A stretch of DNA of 63,032 bases. Source: an uncultured Erythrobacteraceae bacterium. GTDB taxonomy: Bacteria; Pseudomonadota; Alphaproteobacteria; Sphingomonadales; Sphingomonadaceae. A model generated the notes under the pieces. It was not told where the DNA came from. It ran no database searches and saw only the letters and a program-made list of their open reading frames with translations. The DNA lies in contig CAMLQG010000006.1 of NCBI GenBank assembly GCA_946482075.1, forward strand, positions 1 to 63,032, given 5' to 3'. This document shows, one piece after another, positions 9,066 through 17,905 of the stretch (positions within the stretch are counted from its first letter, which is position 1; each line of letters starts with the position of its first letter). Position numbers and translations under genes: made by a program.

Positions 9066-10071
9066 GAGACGCAGTACGAATAGCGGCGAATCTTTCATCC
9101 TTCCCGGCGGGGACGGACTGGAGCCCGGTCTTGTCTGGGGACTGGACTTCCTGCCCGGTCGCCCCGTGTCGCTGCGGCGGTGCAATGTCGCCGCCAGCGG
9201 CGCGTTCCGCTGGCTCCACCTGAACCTTGCCGATATCACCACGCGCCGCTGGATCGAGAGTGCGCCGATGCTGCCCGAGCCGGTCCGCGAACTGCTCCTC
9301 GCGCCCGATACGCACCAGCGCGCGCTGGTCGACGGGGAATGCGTGGCCTGCGTGCTGCATGATTTCGAGCGCGATTTCGATGTCGATACCGAACGCGTCG
9401 GCGCGCTGCGGCTGGCCCTGACGCCGGGGATGATGATCACCACGCGCAGCCATCCGCTGCGTTCGGCCGATATCGTGCGCAACCGGCTGGAGCGGATGAA
9501 TACATGCGATGCGCCGCAGGCGCTCGACCTGCTGGTGGCTGCGATCACGGAGAACATCGCCAATGTCAGCCGGGGGCTGAGCGCCCAGCTCCAGCACGAG
9601 GAGGAAGCCTTCCTCGACGGACATTACGCGCCCACCGCGCGCGACTTGCTGAAGCTGCGGCGCAAACTCGCCCAGCTCCATCGCCTGCTGGCGGGCATGC
9701 GCGGCGTGTTCCACCGGCTGGAACTGGACGAGGATCTCCCGCCGGCGCTGCATCCGACGGCGGAGAAGCTGGTGCAGCGCCTCCAGGCGCTCGACGGCGA
9801 CGTACTGGGCGTGCAGAGCCAGCTGCGCCTGCTGCGCGAGGAAGTGGACATCCAGGCCGCCCAGCGTACCAACCAGAACCTCTACATTCTCTCGATCGTC
9901 ACCGCGCTGATGCTGCCGGCCACGCTGGTGACGGGCATCTTCGGGATGAACACCGGCGGCATGCCTTTCGCGCAGAGCCCGCACGGAACGCTGGGCGCCA
10001 CGATGATCGCCATGGGTGCGGCGGGTGCGACCTATTGGCTGCTGCGCTGGATGGGCTTCATGCGGCGCTGA
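9028..10071 (+). CDS. CorA/ZntB-family divalent metal transporter
   Basis: About 347 aa if it begins at the GTG at 9028, overlapping the end of pit by 38 bases; no ATG exists before the conserved region, so the start is uncertain. A long soluble N-terminal part with helical stalks (LLKLRRKLAQLHRLL, VLGVQSQLRLLREEVD) leads to two C-terminal membrane helices. The loop signature GMNTGGMPF is the form found in the ZntB branch rather than the YGMN-x-MPE form of magnesium CorA. ZntB proteins transport zinc with protons. Translational coupling to pit is likely. Confidence 0.85.
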   Translation: MGYTWCSTHSSAERRSTNSGESFILPGGDGLEPGLVWGLDFLPGRPVSLRRCNVAASGAFRWLHLNLADITTRRWIESAPMLPEPVRELLLAPDTHQRALVDGECVACVLHDFERDFDVDTERVGALRLALTPGMMITTRSHPLRSADIVRNRLERMNTCDAPQALDLLVAAITENIANVSRGLSAQLQHEEEAFLDGHYAPTARDLLKLRRKLAQLHRLLAGMRGVFHRLELDEDLPPALHPTAEKLVQRLQALDGDVLGVQSQLRLLREEVDIQAAQRTNQNLYILSIVTALMLPATLVTGIFGMNTGGMPFAQSPHGTLGATMIAMGAAGATYWLLRWMGFMRR

Positions 10072-10153
10072 GATCGCTTTTGATCGCAAGTTTCGGGACG
10101 CGCGGCTCACCGGGAGCGCCTATTTCCATCCCATGACAGGAAGGAAATCCACG

Positions 10154-10645
10154 ATGACTTACGTTTTCACGCATATGTCGAGCCCCGTCGGCCGGCTCAA
10201 GCTGGTCGCCAGCGGCAAGGGGCTGGTCGCGATCCTGTGGCAGGACGACGATCCCGGCCGGGTGAAGCTCGGCGCGATGGAGGAGGATGAAGCGCATCCG
10301 ATCCTTGCGGAAACCCGTCGCCAGCTGGGCGAGTATTTCGCCGGCACGCGGCAGGCTTTCGATATTCCGCTCGATTTCCACGGCACCGCTTTCCAGAAGA
10401 GCGTCTGGGGCGCGTTGCTTGCGATCCCCTTCGGCGAGACGCGGACCTATGCGGAGATCGCGCGCCAGATCGGACGGCCGTCCGCGATGCGCGCGGTGGG
10501 CGCCGCCAATGGGCGCAATCCGATCTCGATCGTCGCCCCCTGCCATCGGGTGATCGGCGCCAATGGCGCGCTTACCGGCTTTGCCGGGGGGCTGGAAGCC
10601 AAGGCGCACCTGCTGGGGATCGAAGGCGGGGCCTTCGCCTTCTAG
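10154..10645 (+). CDS. ogt: Methylated-DNA--protein-cysteine methyltransferase
   Basis: 163-aa suicide repair protein that takes the methyl group from O6-methylguanine or O4-methylthymine. The start at 10154 has AGGAAGGAAA eight bases upstream. The N-terminal ribonuclease-H-like part (SSPVGRLKLVASGKGLVAILW) is followed by the DNA-binding domain FQKSVWGALLAIPFGETRTY and the active-site motif IVAPCHRVIG, whose Cys accepts the methyl group. The length fits the single-domain Ogt type and there is no Ada regulatory domain. It is followed by a paired inverted repeat. Confidence 0.95.
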   Translation: MTYVFTHMSSPVGRLKLVASGKGLVAILWQDDDPGRVKLGAMEEDEAHPILAETRRQLGEYFAGTRQAFDIPLDFHGTAFQKSVWGALLAIPFGETRTYAEIARQIGRPSAMRAVGAANGRNPISIVAPCHRVIGANGALTGFAGGLEAKAHLLGIEGGAFAF

Positions 10646-10660
10646 AACTCCCGTCGAAGC

Positions 10661-10743
10661 CGTCATCCCAGCGAAGGCTGGGATCTCTATCGGCTACGCG
10701 GTGTGCTGCTCACAAAGATGCCAGCCTTCGCTGGCATGACGGA
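10661..10743. repeat. Paired palindromic intergenic repeat, type A
   Basis: Two hairpin units lie face to face. The first, GTCATCCCAGCGAAGGCTGG, is mirrored by CCAGCCTTCGCTGGCATGAC at the other end. A close relative with the same outer ends is at 54182-54260. It lies between the convergent ogt and ppk2 genes and could act as a two-way terminator. Such REP-like elements are frequent in Sphingomonadales. Confidence 0.8.
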
Positions 10744-10756
10744 TAGACAGCTCTCC

Positions 10757-11674
10757 TCAGTACCGGTTGGGCACAATAATCGTGTCCGGCACCGGGTGGC
10801 GGATATAGTCCGCGTTGCGCACGCGGTCGGGCAGCACCACCGGCGGCTTCGGCACGTCCCGATACGGGATCTGTTCGAGCAGATGGGCGATGCAGTTCAG
10901 CCGGGCTCTCTTCTTGTCGACCGCTTCCACCACCCACCACGGCGCTTCCGCGATATGGGTGCGTTCGAGCATCGCTTCCTTGGCGCGGGTGTAATCCTCC
11001 CACCGGCGGCGGGATTCGACGTCCATGGGGGAAAGCTTCCACTGCTTCAGCGGATCGTGGATCCGCATGTTGAAGCGGAACTGCTGCTCCTCGTCGGTGA
11101 TCGAGAACCAGTATTTGATCAGGATGATGCCGGACCGCACCAGCATGCGTTCGAATTCGGGCACGGAGCGAAAGAACTCCTCCACGTCCGCTTCGTTGCA
11201 GAAGCCCATCACGCGCTCCACGCCCGCGCGGTTGTACCAGCTGCGGTCGAACAGCACGATCTCGCCGGCGGCCGGCAGATGCTGGGCGTAGCGCTGGAAA
11301 TACCATTGCGTGCGTTCGCGCTCGTTCGGGGCGGGCAGCGCCGCCACGCGGCAGACGCGCGGATTGAGCCGCTGGGTGATCCGCTTGATCGCGCCGCCCT
11401 TGCCGGCGGAATCGCGCCCTTCGAAGATCACCACCACTTTCAGGCCCCTGTGCACTACCCAGTCCTGCAGGCGGACGAGTTCGTGCTGGAGGCGGAACAG
11501 CTCGCGGAAATAGGTGCGCCGCTCGATCTGCTCGCGTTCGGGATGCTCCTCCATGTCGGCAAGCATGGTTTCGAGCCGGCTTTCGTCGATCTCCATTTCC
11601 AGTTCCTCGTCGAAACTGTCGGCGATCTCCTGTTTGATCCGGTCCATCGTGTAGGTGGGGTCGGTCAAGTCCAT
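10757..11674 (-). CDS. ppk2: Polyphosphate kinase 2
   Basis: 305-aa PPK2-family enzyme that moves phosphate between polyphosphate and nucleotides. Walker A FEGRDSAGKGG lies at about residues 84-94, a Walker B-like FDRSWYNRAGVERVMGF begins near 142, and the lid region is rich in Arg. KYWFSITDEEQQFRF and the tail PYRDVPKPPVVLPDR match single-domain class I enzymes, which usually make NTP from NDP. The ATG at 11674 is preferred because GCGAGG is placed well before it; a GTG three codons upstream is possible. Its position near pit, an OprO/P-type porin and phoX supports a phosphate-storage role. Confidence 0.93.
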   Translation of the reverse strand: MDLTDPTYTMDRIKQEIADSFDEELEMEIDESRLETMLADMEEHPEREQIERRTYFRELFRLQHELVRLQDWVVHRGLKVVVIFEGRDSAGKGGAIKRITQRLNPRVCRVAALPAPNERERTQWYFQRYAQHLPAAGEIVLFDRSWYNRAGVERVMGFCNEADVEEFFRSVPEFERMLVRSGIILIKYWFSITDEEQQFRFNMRIHDPLKQWKLSPMDVESRRRWEDYTRAKEAMLERTHIAEAPWWVVEAVDKKRARLNCIAHLLEQIPYRDVPKPPVVLPDRVRNADYIRHPVPDTIIVPNRY

Positions 11675-11740
11675 GGGCTGCACCTCGCTGAATCCTTGGT
11701 TCGGCCCAGCCTCGCATGGAAGAATGACACGGATTTGACG

Positions 11741-11824
11741 CTAGCTCTTTCCGCGGGAAGCGGCGGCCTTGCGCCGCTTCGCCGCGAAATAGGACAGGGC
11801 CGAGCAGATCAGGAGCGTGATCAT
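11741..11824 (-). CDS. Possible 27-aa membrane microprotein overlapping the carotenoid-oxygenase stop
   Basis: The bases ATGA at 11821-11824 (minus strand) hold both the stop of the carotenoid oxygenase gene and an ATG opening a 27-codon frame, MITLLICSALSYFAAKRRKAAASRGKS. The product would have one short hydrophobic segment and a strongly basic tail, a membrane-anchor pattern. The ATGA overlap allows translational coupling. No homologue is known to me, so it may be chance. Confidence 0.3.
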   Translation of the reverse strand: MITLLICSALSYFAAKRRKAAASRGKS

Positions 11825-13212
11825 GCCGCGATCCAGTTTCCATGGAAGCCCGGCGGCACGCGATGAGGCACGTGGATGCGAGCCACGGGCGGCTCCTCGA
11901 ACCGCGCGGCGTCAAGGATCGCCAGGTCGGTGCGGTCCTGCGCCGCGTCGATGACGAAGCCGATCAGCCAGCCTTCATCTTCCGCACTGTCGGGCGCCTT
12001 GGGGACGAAGACGAATTCGCCCGGAACGAAGCCCGTGCCGAAATCGTGGATCTGCCGTGTGCCGGCTTCCAGATCGTGGCGGTAGAGCCGGCTGGAACCG
12101 ACGAAGGCCTCGTCGCCCGTATCGGGCAGAGCGAGGCAGTAGGCGTAGCGGTAGGGGCGGCCGAAACGCCGCTCGTCCAGGCGCGGGAATTCCTGCGGGG
12201 CAGGGTCGAGCGTGCGGATGGCGGTGCTGCGCGTCTGCGGATCGATCGTCCAGCGTTCCAGGCCCCGCCCGCGCGCATCCGGGCCGTGGCGGCTGTCGGC
12301 GAACATCGTGTCATAGGCGCAGACGTCCAGCTCCACTCTGCCGTCGGGCCGGTCGAAGGCGTTGGCGACATGGAAAGCGAAGCCCGGCGCGACATCGCAC
12401 CAGATGATGTCCGCCTGGGTGCCCCGGCGAGGCATCAGGCCGATGCGCGCGGGCTGCCTGGCTTTCCAGCGATAGGGAAAGCTGCTGCCCGTCAGCAGCG
12501 CCCGCATGGAAAAGACCACCGGTAGGTCGAGGATGATGACGAAGCGTTCGGTGATGGCGCAATCGTGGATCATCGGGCCGTGGGAGAGCTTGATCGGTTC
12601 CTCCCGGATCACGCGACCCCCGGAATCCACTACTACATGCGCGAGCTTGCCGGGCCTGCGCGCCTCATAGGCGATCGCGTGGTTCTCCCCGGTCAGCGGG
12701 TCGCGATGGGGATGCGCGCTGAACGCGCCTTGCAGCGTGCCGCCGAAATTGTCGTAGGCCTGGGTGTCGAGGTCGGCCGACAGTTCCACCGGATAGCTGC
12801 CTGCCTCGATCAGCGCCATGATCCGGCCGGCGATGGAAACGGCATTGGTGTTGACCGTATCCTCGCCATGGCGCGGTCCGGGCGCGGCTTCCACGCCCAG
12901 CGCTTTCGCGGCCCTTTGCGAGCGGATCCAGCGATTGCGATACCACAGCGCCTTTCCGCCCTCGATCGCGAGGCCGTGGACCATGCCGTCGCCGACGAAC
13001 CAGTGGTCCTTGGCGCGCGGCGCGGCCGGGTTGGGCCCCATGCGCAGATAACGTCCCTCGAGCGCTTCGGGGATCGTGCCCGTGACTTCGAGCTCCGTCA
13101 GGTCCAGTTCCTCGCGCATCGGCTGATGCAGCCCCGTGATGAAGGGGTTGCCACGGGGTTTGGCGACCGCGCGGGGTGCTTCGTGATCGGTCCGGGCAAG
13201 AAGGGTTTGCAT
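11821..13212 (-). CDS. Carotenoid oxygenase family protein (carotenoid or stilbene cleaving dioxygenase)
   Basis: 463-aa non-heme iron dioxygenase of the seven-bladed propeller family, which cleaves a double bond in carotenoids, retinoids or lignin-type stilbenes. The four histidines expected to bind iron are visible: H167 in SAHPHRDP, H216 in MIHDCAI, H281 in FAFHVANAFD and H457 in HGNWIAA near the C-terminus. The start at 13212 has GGAGG five bases upstream. The gene is divergent from a TetR regulator, with only 28 bases between the two starts and a strong inverted repeat across them. In sphingomonads this family includes lignostilbene dioxygenases as well as apocarotenoid enzymes; the substrate is undecided. 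Confidence 0.88.
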   Translation of the reverse strand: MQTLLARTDHEAPRAVAKPRGNPFITGLHQPMREELDLTELEVTGTIPEALEGRYLRMGPNPAAPRAKDHWFVGDGMVHGLAIEGGKALWYRNRWIRSQRAAKALGVEAAPGPRHGEDTVNTNAVSIAGRIMALIEAGSYPVELSADLDTQAYDNFGGTLQGAFSAHPHRDPLTGENHAIAYEARRPGKLAHVVVDSGGRVIREEPIKLSHGPMIHDCAITERFVIILDLPVVFSMRALLTGSSFPYRWKARQPARIGLMPRRGTQADIIWCDVAPGFAFHVANAFDRPDGRVELDVCAYDTMFADSRHGPDARGRGLERWTIDPQTRSTAIRTLDPAPQEFPRLDERRFGRPYRYAYCLALPDTGDEAFVGSSRLYRHDLEAGTRQIHDFGTGFVPGEFVFVPKAPDSAEDEGWLIGFVIDAAQDRTDLAILDAARFEEPPVARIHVPHRVPPGFHGNWIAA

Positions 13213-13222
13213 GATCGCCTCC

Positions 13223-13270
13223 AATGTTTACATCGTTACTATGGCGGCAAATGATAACAGTGTCAACATT
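13223..13270. promoter_or_regulatory. Inverted-repeat operator between carotenoid oxygenase and tetR
   Basis: Outer arms AATGTTTACA and TGTCAACATT match in 9 of 10 positions. The arms extend inward, so both halves fit GTTnACAnnGTTA in opposite orientation. The right half lies inside the first codons of the TetR gene and the left half at the oxygenase ribosome site, so one bound repressor could block both promoters. Confidence 0.6.
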
Positions 13271-13822
13271 GAGAAGAAGTCCTATCATCACGGGGATTTG
13301 CGCGCAGCGCTGATCGCCGAGGGGATGCGGCTCCTGGACGCGGGGGACGCCGATTCGCTCTCCCTGCGCGAAGTGGCCCGCAAGGCCGGAGTGAGCGCCA
13401 CGTCCGTATATCGTCACTTTCCGGACAAGGACGCGCTGCTTTCGGCCATCGCGCAGGAAGGGCTGGCCAAGCTCGCCCGCGTGCAGCGCGACGCGGCCGA
13501 AGGGGCGGGGGGCGGCATACCGGGCTTCGCCGCCACGGGGCGCGCCTATGTCCGGTTCGCGCTCGCCAATCCGGCGCTGTTCCGGCTGATCTTCGCCTCC
13601 CCCGCGCGCAGGGCGGGAGACACGGCGGGGGAACCCGAAGCGATGACGCTGCTGCGCGAGAATGCGTCCCGGCTGGCGCAGGCGGATATCGACGATGCTG
13701 CCACGGCCGTGCAGGCCGCGCGATCATGGTCGCTGGTGCACGGGCTGGCGATGCTGATGCTGGACGGGCAATTGCCGGCGGATGATGCGCTGATCGACCG
13801 GGTGATCATCCCGGCCGAATGA
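13241..13822 (+). CDS. TetR/AcrR-family transcriptional regulator
   Basis: 193-aa regulator. The N-terminal helix KKSYHHGDLRAALIAEGMRLL and the helix-turn-helix SLREVARKAGVSATSVYRHFPDKDALL are typical of the family. The C-terminal ligand domain (TetR_C_33/WHG-like, FRLIFASP) is less conserved. ATG at 13241 is the only plausible start before the conserved YHHGDL; no ribosome site precedes it, so the message may be leaderless. It probably represses itself and the divergent carotenoid oxygenase through the repeat at 13223-13270. The inducer is unknown. Confidence 0.88.
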   Translation: MAANDNSVNIEKKSYHHGDLRAALIAEGMRLLDAGDADSLSLREVARKAGVSATSVYRHFPDKDALLSAIAQEGLAKLARVQRDAAEGAGGGIPGFAATGRAYVRFALANPALFRLIFASPARRAGDTAGEPEAMTLLRENASRLAQADIDDAATAVQAARSWSLVHGLAMLMLDGQLPADDALIDRVIIPAE

Positions 13823-13851
13823 TCCCCAGGATCTGCGCTCGATACCGGCGC

Positions 13852-14994
13852 CTAGGGCGTCAGCCCGGACCCGCGTTCCCAGTTCCCCCGCGCGCGGGTC
13901 ATGATCGTCCAGACCGCCATGAACAGCGCGGCGATCGCCGGGCCGACGACGAAGCCCGACAGGCCGAACAGCTCGATCCCGGCGACGGTGGAGATCAGCA
14001 CCACGAAGTCGGGCATGCGCGTATCCTGGCCCACCAGGAACGGACGCAGGACGTTGTCGACCAGGCCGATCACGAAGACACCGCAGAAGATCAGCACCAG
14101 GCCCTGCCAGACCGCGCCCGTGACGATCAGATAGATCGAAACCGGCGCCCAGACGAAGCCGGTCCCCACCGCGGGAACCAGCGAGAATACGCCCATCAGC
14201 ACGCCCCACAGCAGCGCGCCCTGGATGCCCAGCGCCCAGAAGACCATGCCGCCGATCAGCCCTTGGACGATACCGACCACGATGCTGCCTTTCACCGTCG
14301 CGCGGATCACCACGGTGAAGTTCTGCACCAGCGCATCGCGCAGCGCAGGGCGCAGGGGGATCGCGCCGACCACCTTGGCGCGCAGTTCCTCTCCGTCGCG
14401 CAGCAGGAAATAGGTGAGGTAGAGCATGACGCCGAGCGAGGCGATGAACTTGAAGGCGCCTTGGCCGAAGCTCAGCACATGAGTCGCGATTGTCTGGAAA
14501 CCGCTGGTCAGGTTCGCGCCCATCGCGTCGCGGGCATCGGCGAAATTGTCGAGCCCCGAGCGCGCCAGGAGCGCGGATGCCCAATCGGGCAGGCCCGCCT
14601 GCAGCTGGCGGAACATCTCCTCGAAATCGATCTGGCCGGATTCGATCCGGATATAGAGCGCTGTGGCTTCGTCGATCAGCGCGAAGCCCAACCCGATGGC
14701 CGGCGCGATCACCAGAGTGATGAGCAGCAGCAGGGTAAGCCCGGCGGCCGAATTGCGGTGCGTCGGCATTTTCCGCAGCAGCCAGCGATAGACCGGCGAG
14801 AACAGGATGCCTGCGATCAGGCCCCAGAGAATGGCGCCGAAATAGGGCGCGATCAGCCAGGCGAAGACCAGCGTGACGATGAAGACCAGCACGAGGAAGC
14901 TCGCATCCTCGATCCGGAAAGCTTGAGGTCCGCCCTTGTCGGGCCCGCCAGTGTCCATCGGCCGTTCTTGCACGCCTTTCTCCGCAAAATCCAT
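13852..14994 (-). CDS. AI-2E family transporter (TqsA/PerM-like permease)
   Basis: About 380 aa with seven or eight membrane helices in the 2-3-3 pattern of the AI-2E exporter superfamily. An N-terminal pair of helices (FLVLVFIVTLVFAWLIAPYFGAILWG) is followed by a large extracytoplasmic loop rich in charged residues. Later come GIVQGLIGGMVFWALGIQGALLWG and VDNVLRPFLVG, conserved in the family. Members export autoinducer-2 or serve as sodium/proton antiporters; the substrate cannot be inferred. The start at 14994 is preceded by AAGG. It ends 29 bases from the convergent tetR stop. Confidence 0.85.
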   Translation of the reverse strand: MDFAEKGVQERPMDTGGPDKGGPQAFRIEDASFLVLVFIVTLVFAWLIAPYFGAILWGLIAGILFSPVYRWLLRKMPTHRNSAAGLTLLLLITLVIAPAIGLGFALIDEATALYIRIESGQIDFEEMFRQLQAGLPDWASALLARSGLDNFADARDAMGANLTSGFQTIATHVLSFGQGAFKFIASLGVMLYLTYFLLRDGEELRAKVVGAIPLRPALRDALVQNFTVVIRATVKGSIVVGIVQGLIGGMVFWALGIQGALLWGVLMGVFSLVPAVGTGFVWAPVSIYLIVTGAVWQGLVLIFCGVFVIGLVDNVLRPFLVGQDTRMPDFVVLISTVAGIELFGLSGFVVGPAIAALFMAVWTIMTRARGNWERGSGLTP

Positions 14995-15044
14995 CGCCTT
15001 ATCGCATGGCAGACGGATCGGTTCCCGGGGGCGTTCCGTCGCGG

Positions 15045-16388
15045 TCAGGCCATCCACGGCCCCTGGATGGCGAGCGTCATCGCGGGGCTGTAGGCATTGA
15101 CGAACAGGGTCTTCCCGTCGGGGGAAAAGCAGGCGCCGGCAAGTTCCGTCTGCCTGCGCAGCCGGCCCAGCGGATAGGCGGTCCCTTCGCGCGTGATGCC
15201 GCGCAGATAGTTGTCGACCACGTCGGTGTACTGGTCCTCGCAGACGATCAGATGGCCGTTGGGCGCGATGGTGAGATTGTCGCCATAGTTGAACTGGTCT
15301 TCCGCGGTGGATTCGAAGAACAGCTGGACGGCATCGGTCCCGCCACGCGGCAAGCGCAGGCGGAATATCTGGCCCAGCCCCTTCGCCCCGCCGGAGGTAC
15401 AGCAGAAATACAGCTCGCCATCGCCCATATGGATGCCTTCGCCTCGTGCGAAGAGCACTGCGCCGCCGGCATGGCCGCGCTTGCGCAGATCGTCATGCGG
15501 GCTTTCGACATCGTCGAGATCGATCCAGCGCACGGGCAGCCATTCGCCGACATTCGTTGTGCCGGAGGCCGGCCAATTGCGGCTGTCCAGCCGCGGATCG
15601 GCCGCATAGCCCAGCGCCTGGAGCTTGCCGCCGGCAGCGAGCTTGCCCGGCTGGTCGGGAACGAAGCGGTAGAGCAGCCCGTCGTCGCGGTCCTCGGTCA
15701 GATAGACATGGCCGGTCGCCGGATCGACGCAGGCGGCTTCATGATTGAACCGACCCAGGGCCTTCAACGGTGCGGGATTGACCTGGGCAGTCGCCGCGGC
15801 GGGCACTTCGAAGATCCAGCCATGATCGTTCGCCACGCCGTCTCCGGCCTTGGTGACGTCTTCCTCGCAAGTCAGCCAGCTGCCCCAGGGCGTGGTCCCG
15901 CCCGCGCAATTGCGGATCGTGCCGGCAAAGGAGCGGAACTGGCTGGTGACGGCCAGCGTGTGCGGATCGAGCACGAGCGTGGTCGTGCCACCCGGCAGGA
16001 CCTCGCCCTGCGCATTCCGGTCGAAACCGGCTGCAAGTACCGCGCCGGGCTTCTCATGTGCTTTCAGCTCGTGATTGCGCACCAGCGCGATCGCACCGCC
16101 CGACAGAAGGAAGCTGCCCATGCCGTCGGCTTTGTCGGGCACGGTGCCGCCATCGTCCATCGTGTCGCCCAGTCTGGAGACGATACGATAGGTAAAGCCC
16201 TGCGGCAGATCCATCAGGCCCTGCGGGTCGGGCACGAGCGGACCGTAGGACGCACCGGCGGCCCCGGCCGGATTGGCCGCGCTTTCGAGCCGGCAGCCCG
16301 ACGCCACCAGCGCGCCGAACGCTACGCCGGCGGCTTTCAGGATGGACCGGCGGTCGGCCTGGAATCCAGTGGTCGAGTGCAGCGTCAT
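15045..16388 (-). CDS. phoX: PhoX-family (DUF839) phosphatase, Tat-exported lipoprotein-like
   Basis: 447-aa protein. The N-terminus has a twin-arginine signal (DRRSILKAAG, RR at 13-14), a hydrophobic stretch and a lipobox LVASGC with Cys32, suggesting Tat export and anchoring as a lipoprotein. The mature part has the PhoX propeller features VRNHELKAHEKPG, TWG-like TPWGSWLTCEED and GRFNHEAACVDP, then YLTEDRDDGLLYRFVP, all family landmarks that in true PhoX bind calcium and iron. PhoX enzymes release phosphate from organic esters under phosphate starvation. GGAGAG precedes the start at 16388. Substrate untested; some DUF839 proteins are not phosphatases. Confidence 0.82.
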   Translation of the reverse strand: MTLHSTTGFQADRRSILKAAGVAFGALVASGCRLESAANPAGAAGASYGPLVPDPQGLMDLPQGFTYRIVSRLGDTMDDGGTVPDKADGMGSFLLSGGAIALVRNHELKAHEKPGAVLAAGFDRNAQGEVLPGGTTTLVLDPHTLAVTSQFRSFAGTIRNCAGGTTPWGSWLTCEEDVTKAGDGVANDHGWIFEVPAAATAQVNPAPLKALGRFNHEAACVDPATGHVYLTEDRDDGLLYRFVPDQPGKLAAGGKLQALGYAADPRLDSRNWPASGTTNVGEWLPVRWIDLDDVESPHDDLRKRGHAGGAVLFARGEGIHMGDGELYFCCTSGGAKGLGQIFRLRLPRGGTDAVQLFFESTAEDQFNYGDNLTIAPNGHLIVCEDQYTDVVDNYLRGITREGTAYPLGRLRRQTELAGACFSPDGKTLFVNAYSPAMTLAIQGPWMA

Positions 16389-16477
16389 GGGGCGATCTCT
16401 CCAAATCATCGCGACTGCGATGCGCCGGGGAAATTACAGGCCCATGACGATCCCGAGACAAGCCCTCGGGCCCAACC

Positions 16478-17668
16478 TCACGCGCAGCGCTCGATCACCA
16501 TCGCGATGCCTTGCCCGCCGCCGATGCACATCGTGACGAGGCCGTAGCGGCCGCCCACGCGTTCGAGCTCGTACATCGCCTTGACGGTGATGACCGCGCC
16601 GGTCGCGCCGATCGCATGGCCCAGCGAGATGCCGCTGCCGTTGGGATTGACCTTCTCGGGCGGGAAGCCGAGCTCCTGTGCCACGGCGCAGGCCTGCACG
16701 GCGAAGGCTTCGTTCGATTCGATCACGTCGAGATCGTCCACCGTCAGCCCCGCGCGTTCGAGCGCGATCGGCACGGCCTTGATCGGTCCCACACCCATCA
16801 CTTCGGGTTCCACTGCGGCATGGCCCCAGGAAACGATCCTGGCCATCGGCTTCAGGCCCCGTTCCCTCACGGCCTTCTCCGACGCCACGATCACCGCTCC
16901 CGCCGCGTCGTTGATGCCGGAGGAATTGCCCGCGGTGACAGTGCCGTCCTTCTTGAAGGCAGCCTTCAAGCTGCCCATCTGCTCGACCGAGGCGTCGGTG
17001 CGGACATGTTCGTCGGTATCGAAGATCACGCTGCCCTTGCGGTTCTTGATCTCCACGGGAAGGATCTGACTCTTGAAGCGGCCTTCCTCGATTGCCTTGG
17101 CGGCGCGCTTGTGGCTTTCCACCGCCAGCTCATCCTGCGCCTGGCGCCCGATCTGATAGCGTTCGGCGACGTTTTCGGCCGTGATGCCCATATGGCCATG
17201 GCCGAAGGGGTCTTGCAATGCTTCCAGCATCGCATCCAGCATCACCATGTCGCCCATCTTGTTGCCCCAGCGCGCGCTCTTGAGCACGTGCGGCGCATTG
17301 CTCATGCTTTCCGTGCCGCCGGCTGCCGCGATGTCCGCTTCGCCATCGGCCACGATGCGGCTGGCGAGGATGATCGATTCAAGGCCGGAGCCGCACAGGC
17401 GGTTGATCGTCAGCGCCGGGGTTTCGATCGGCACTTCGGCGTGAACGGCGGCCACGCGCGCAAGATAGGCGTCGCGCGGCTCGCTCTGGATCACTTGTCC
17501 GATCACCACGTGGCCCACATCGCTCGGCTCTATGCCTGCACGCGCGATCGCCTCGCTCAGCACCAGGGTGGCGAGCTGGTCGGGCTTGAAGCTCTTCAGC
17601 GAACCGCCGAAATCGCCGATCGCGGTGCGCACGCCGGAAACGAGGTAGATGGGTTGGCTCAGGGACAC
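16478..17668 (-). CDS. Acetyl-CoA acetyltransferase (thiolase)
   Basis: 396-aa thiolase, either biosynthetic (condensing two acetyl-CoA) or degradative (cleaving 3-ketoacyl-CoA). The catalytic set is complete: Cys92 in NRLCGSGLES, His351 in SLGHAIGATG and Cys381 in VTMCIGGGQG. ESNEAFAVQA is also conserved. The start is a GTG at 17668 with GAGGAG upstream (VSLSQPIYLV). It is divergent from the aldo/keto reductase gene. In this setting it is a good candidate for the last step of a beta-oxidation-like route. Confidence 0.93.
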   Translation of the reverse strand: MSLSQPIYLVSGVRTAIGDFGGSLKSFKPDQLATLVLSEAIARAGIEPSDVGHVVIGQVIQSEPRDAYLARVAAVHAEVPIETPALTINRLCGSGLESIILASRIVADGEADIAAAGGTESMSNAPHVLKSARWGNKMGDMVMLDAMLEALQDPFGHGHMGITAENVAERYQIGRQAQDELAVESHKRAAKAIEEGRFKSQILPVEIKNRKGSVIFDTDEHVRTDASVEQMGSLKAAFKKDGTVTAGNSSGINDAAGAVIVASEKAVRERGLKPMARIVSWGHAAVEPEVMGVGPIKAVPIALERAGLTVDDLDVIESNEAFAVQACAVAQELGFPPEKVNPNGSGISLGHAIGATGAVITVKAMYELERVGGRYGLVTMCIGGGQGIAMVIERCA

Positions 17669-17905
17669 TGGCGCTGCTCCTCTGTCTGAAAATGAATGCG
17701 GGCGGCGGATGCCAAAGCTGGTTCCCCTAGGCCCTTGCGGGGCCGAGGTCCATAGCGTGCATTTCGCGACTGCAATATGGCCGTTCAAGAGGGGATGGAT
17801 GCTTTTTCCGGGAGAAGGGAAGCTTGCCTCTCTCCGCAAGGGGCTTGCTCCCGCCGCAGGGGATGACAGGATGGCGCGCGGATAGTCGGAGAGGGAAGGC
17901 GCATC

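Noticed and set aside
10661..10743. CRISPR-like repeat
   Set aside because: There are only two inverted, not direct, units, and no spacers or cas genes.
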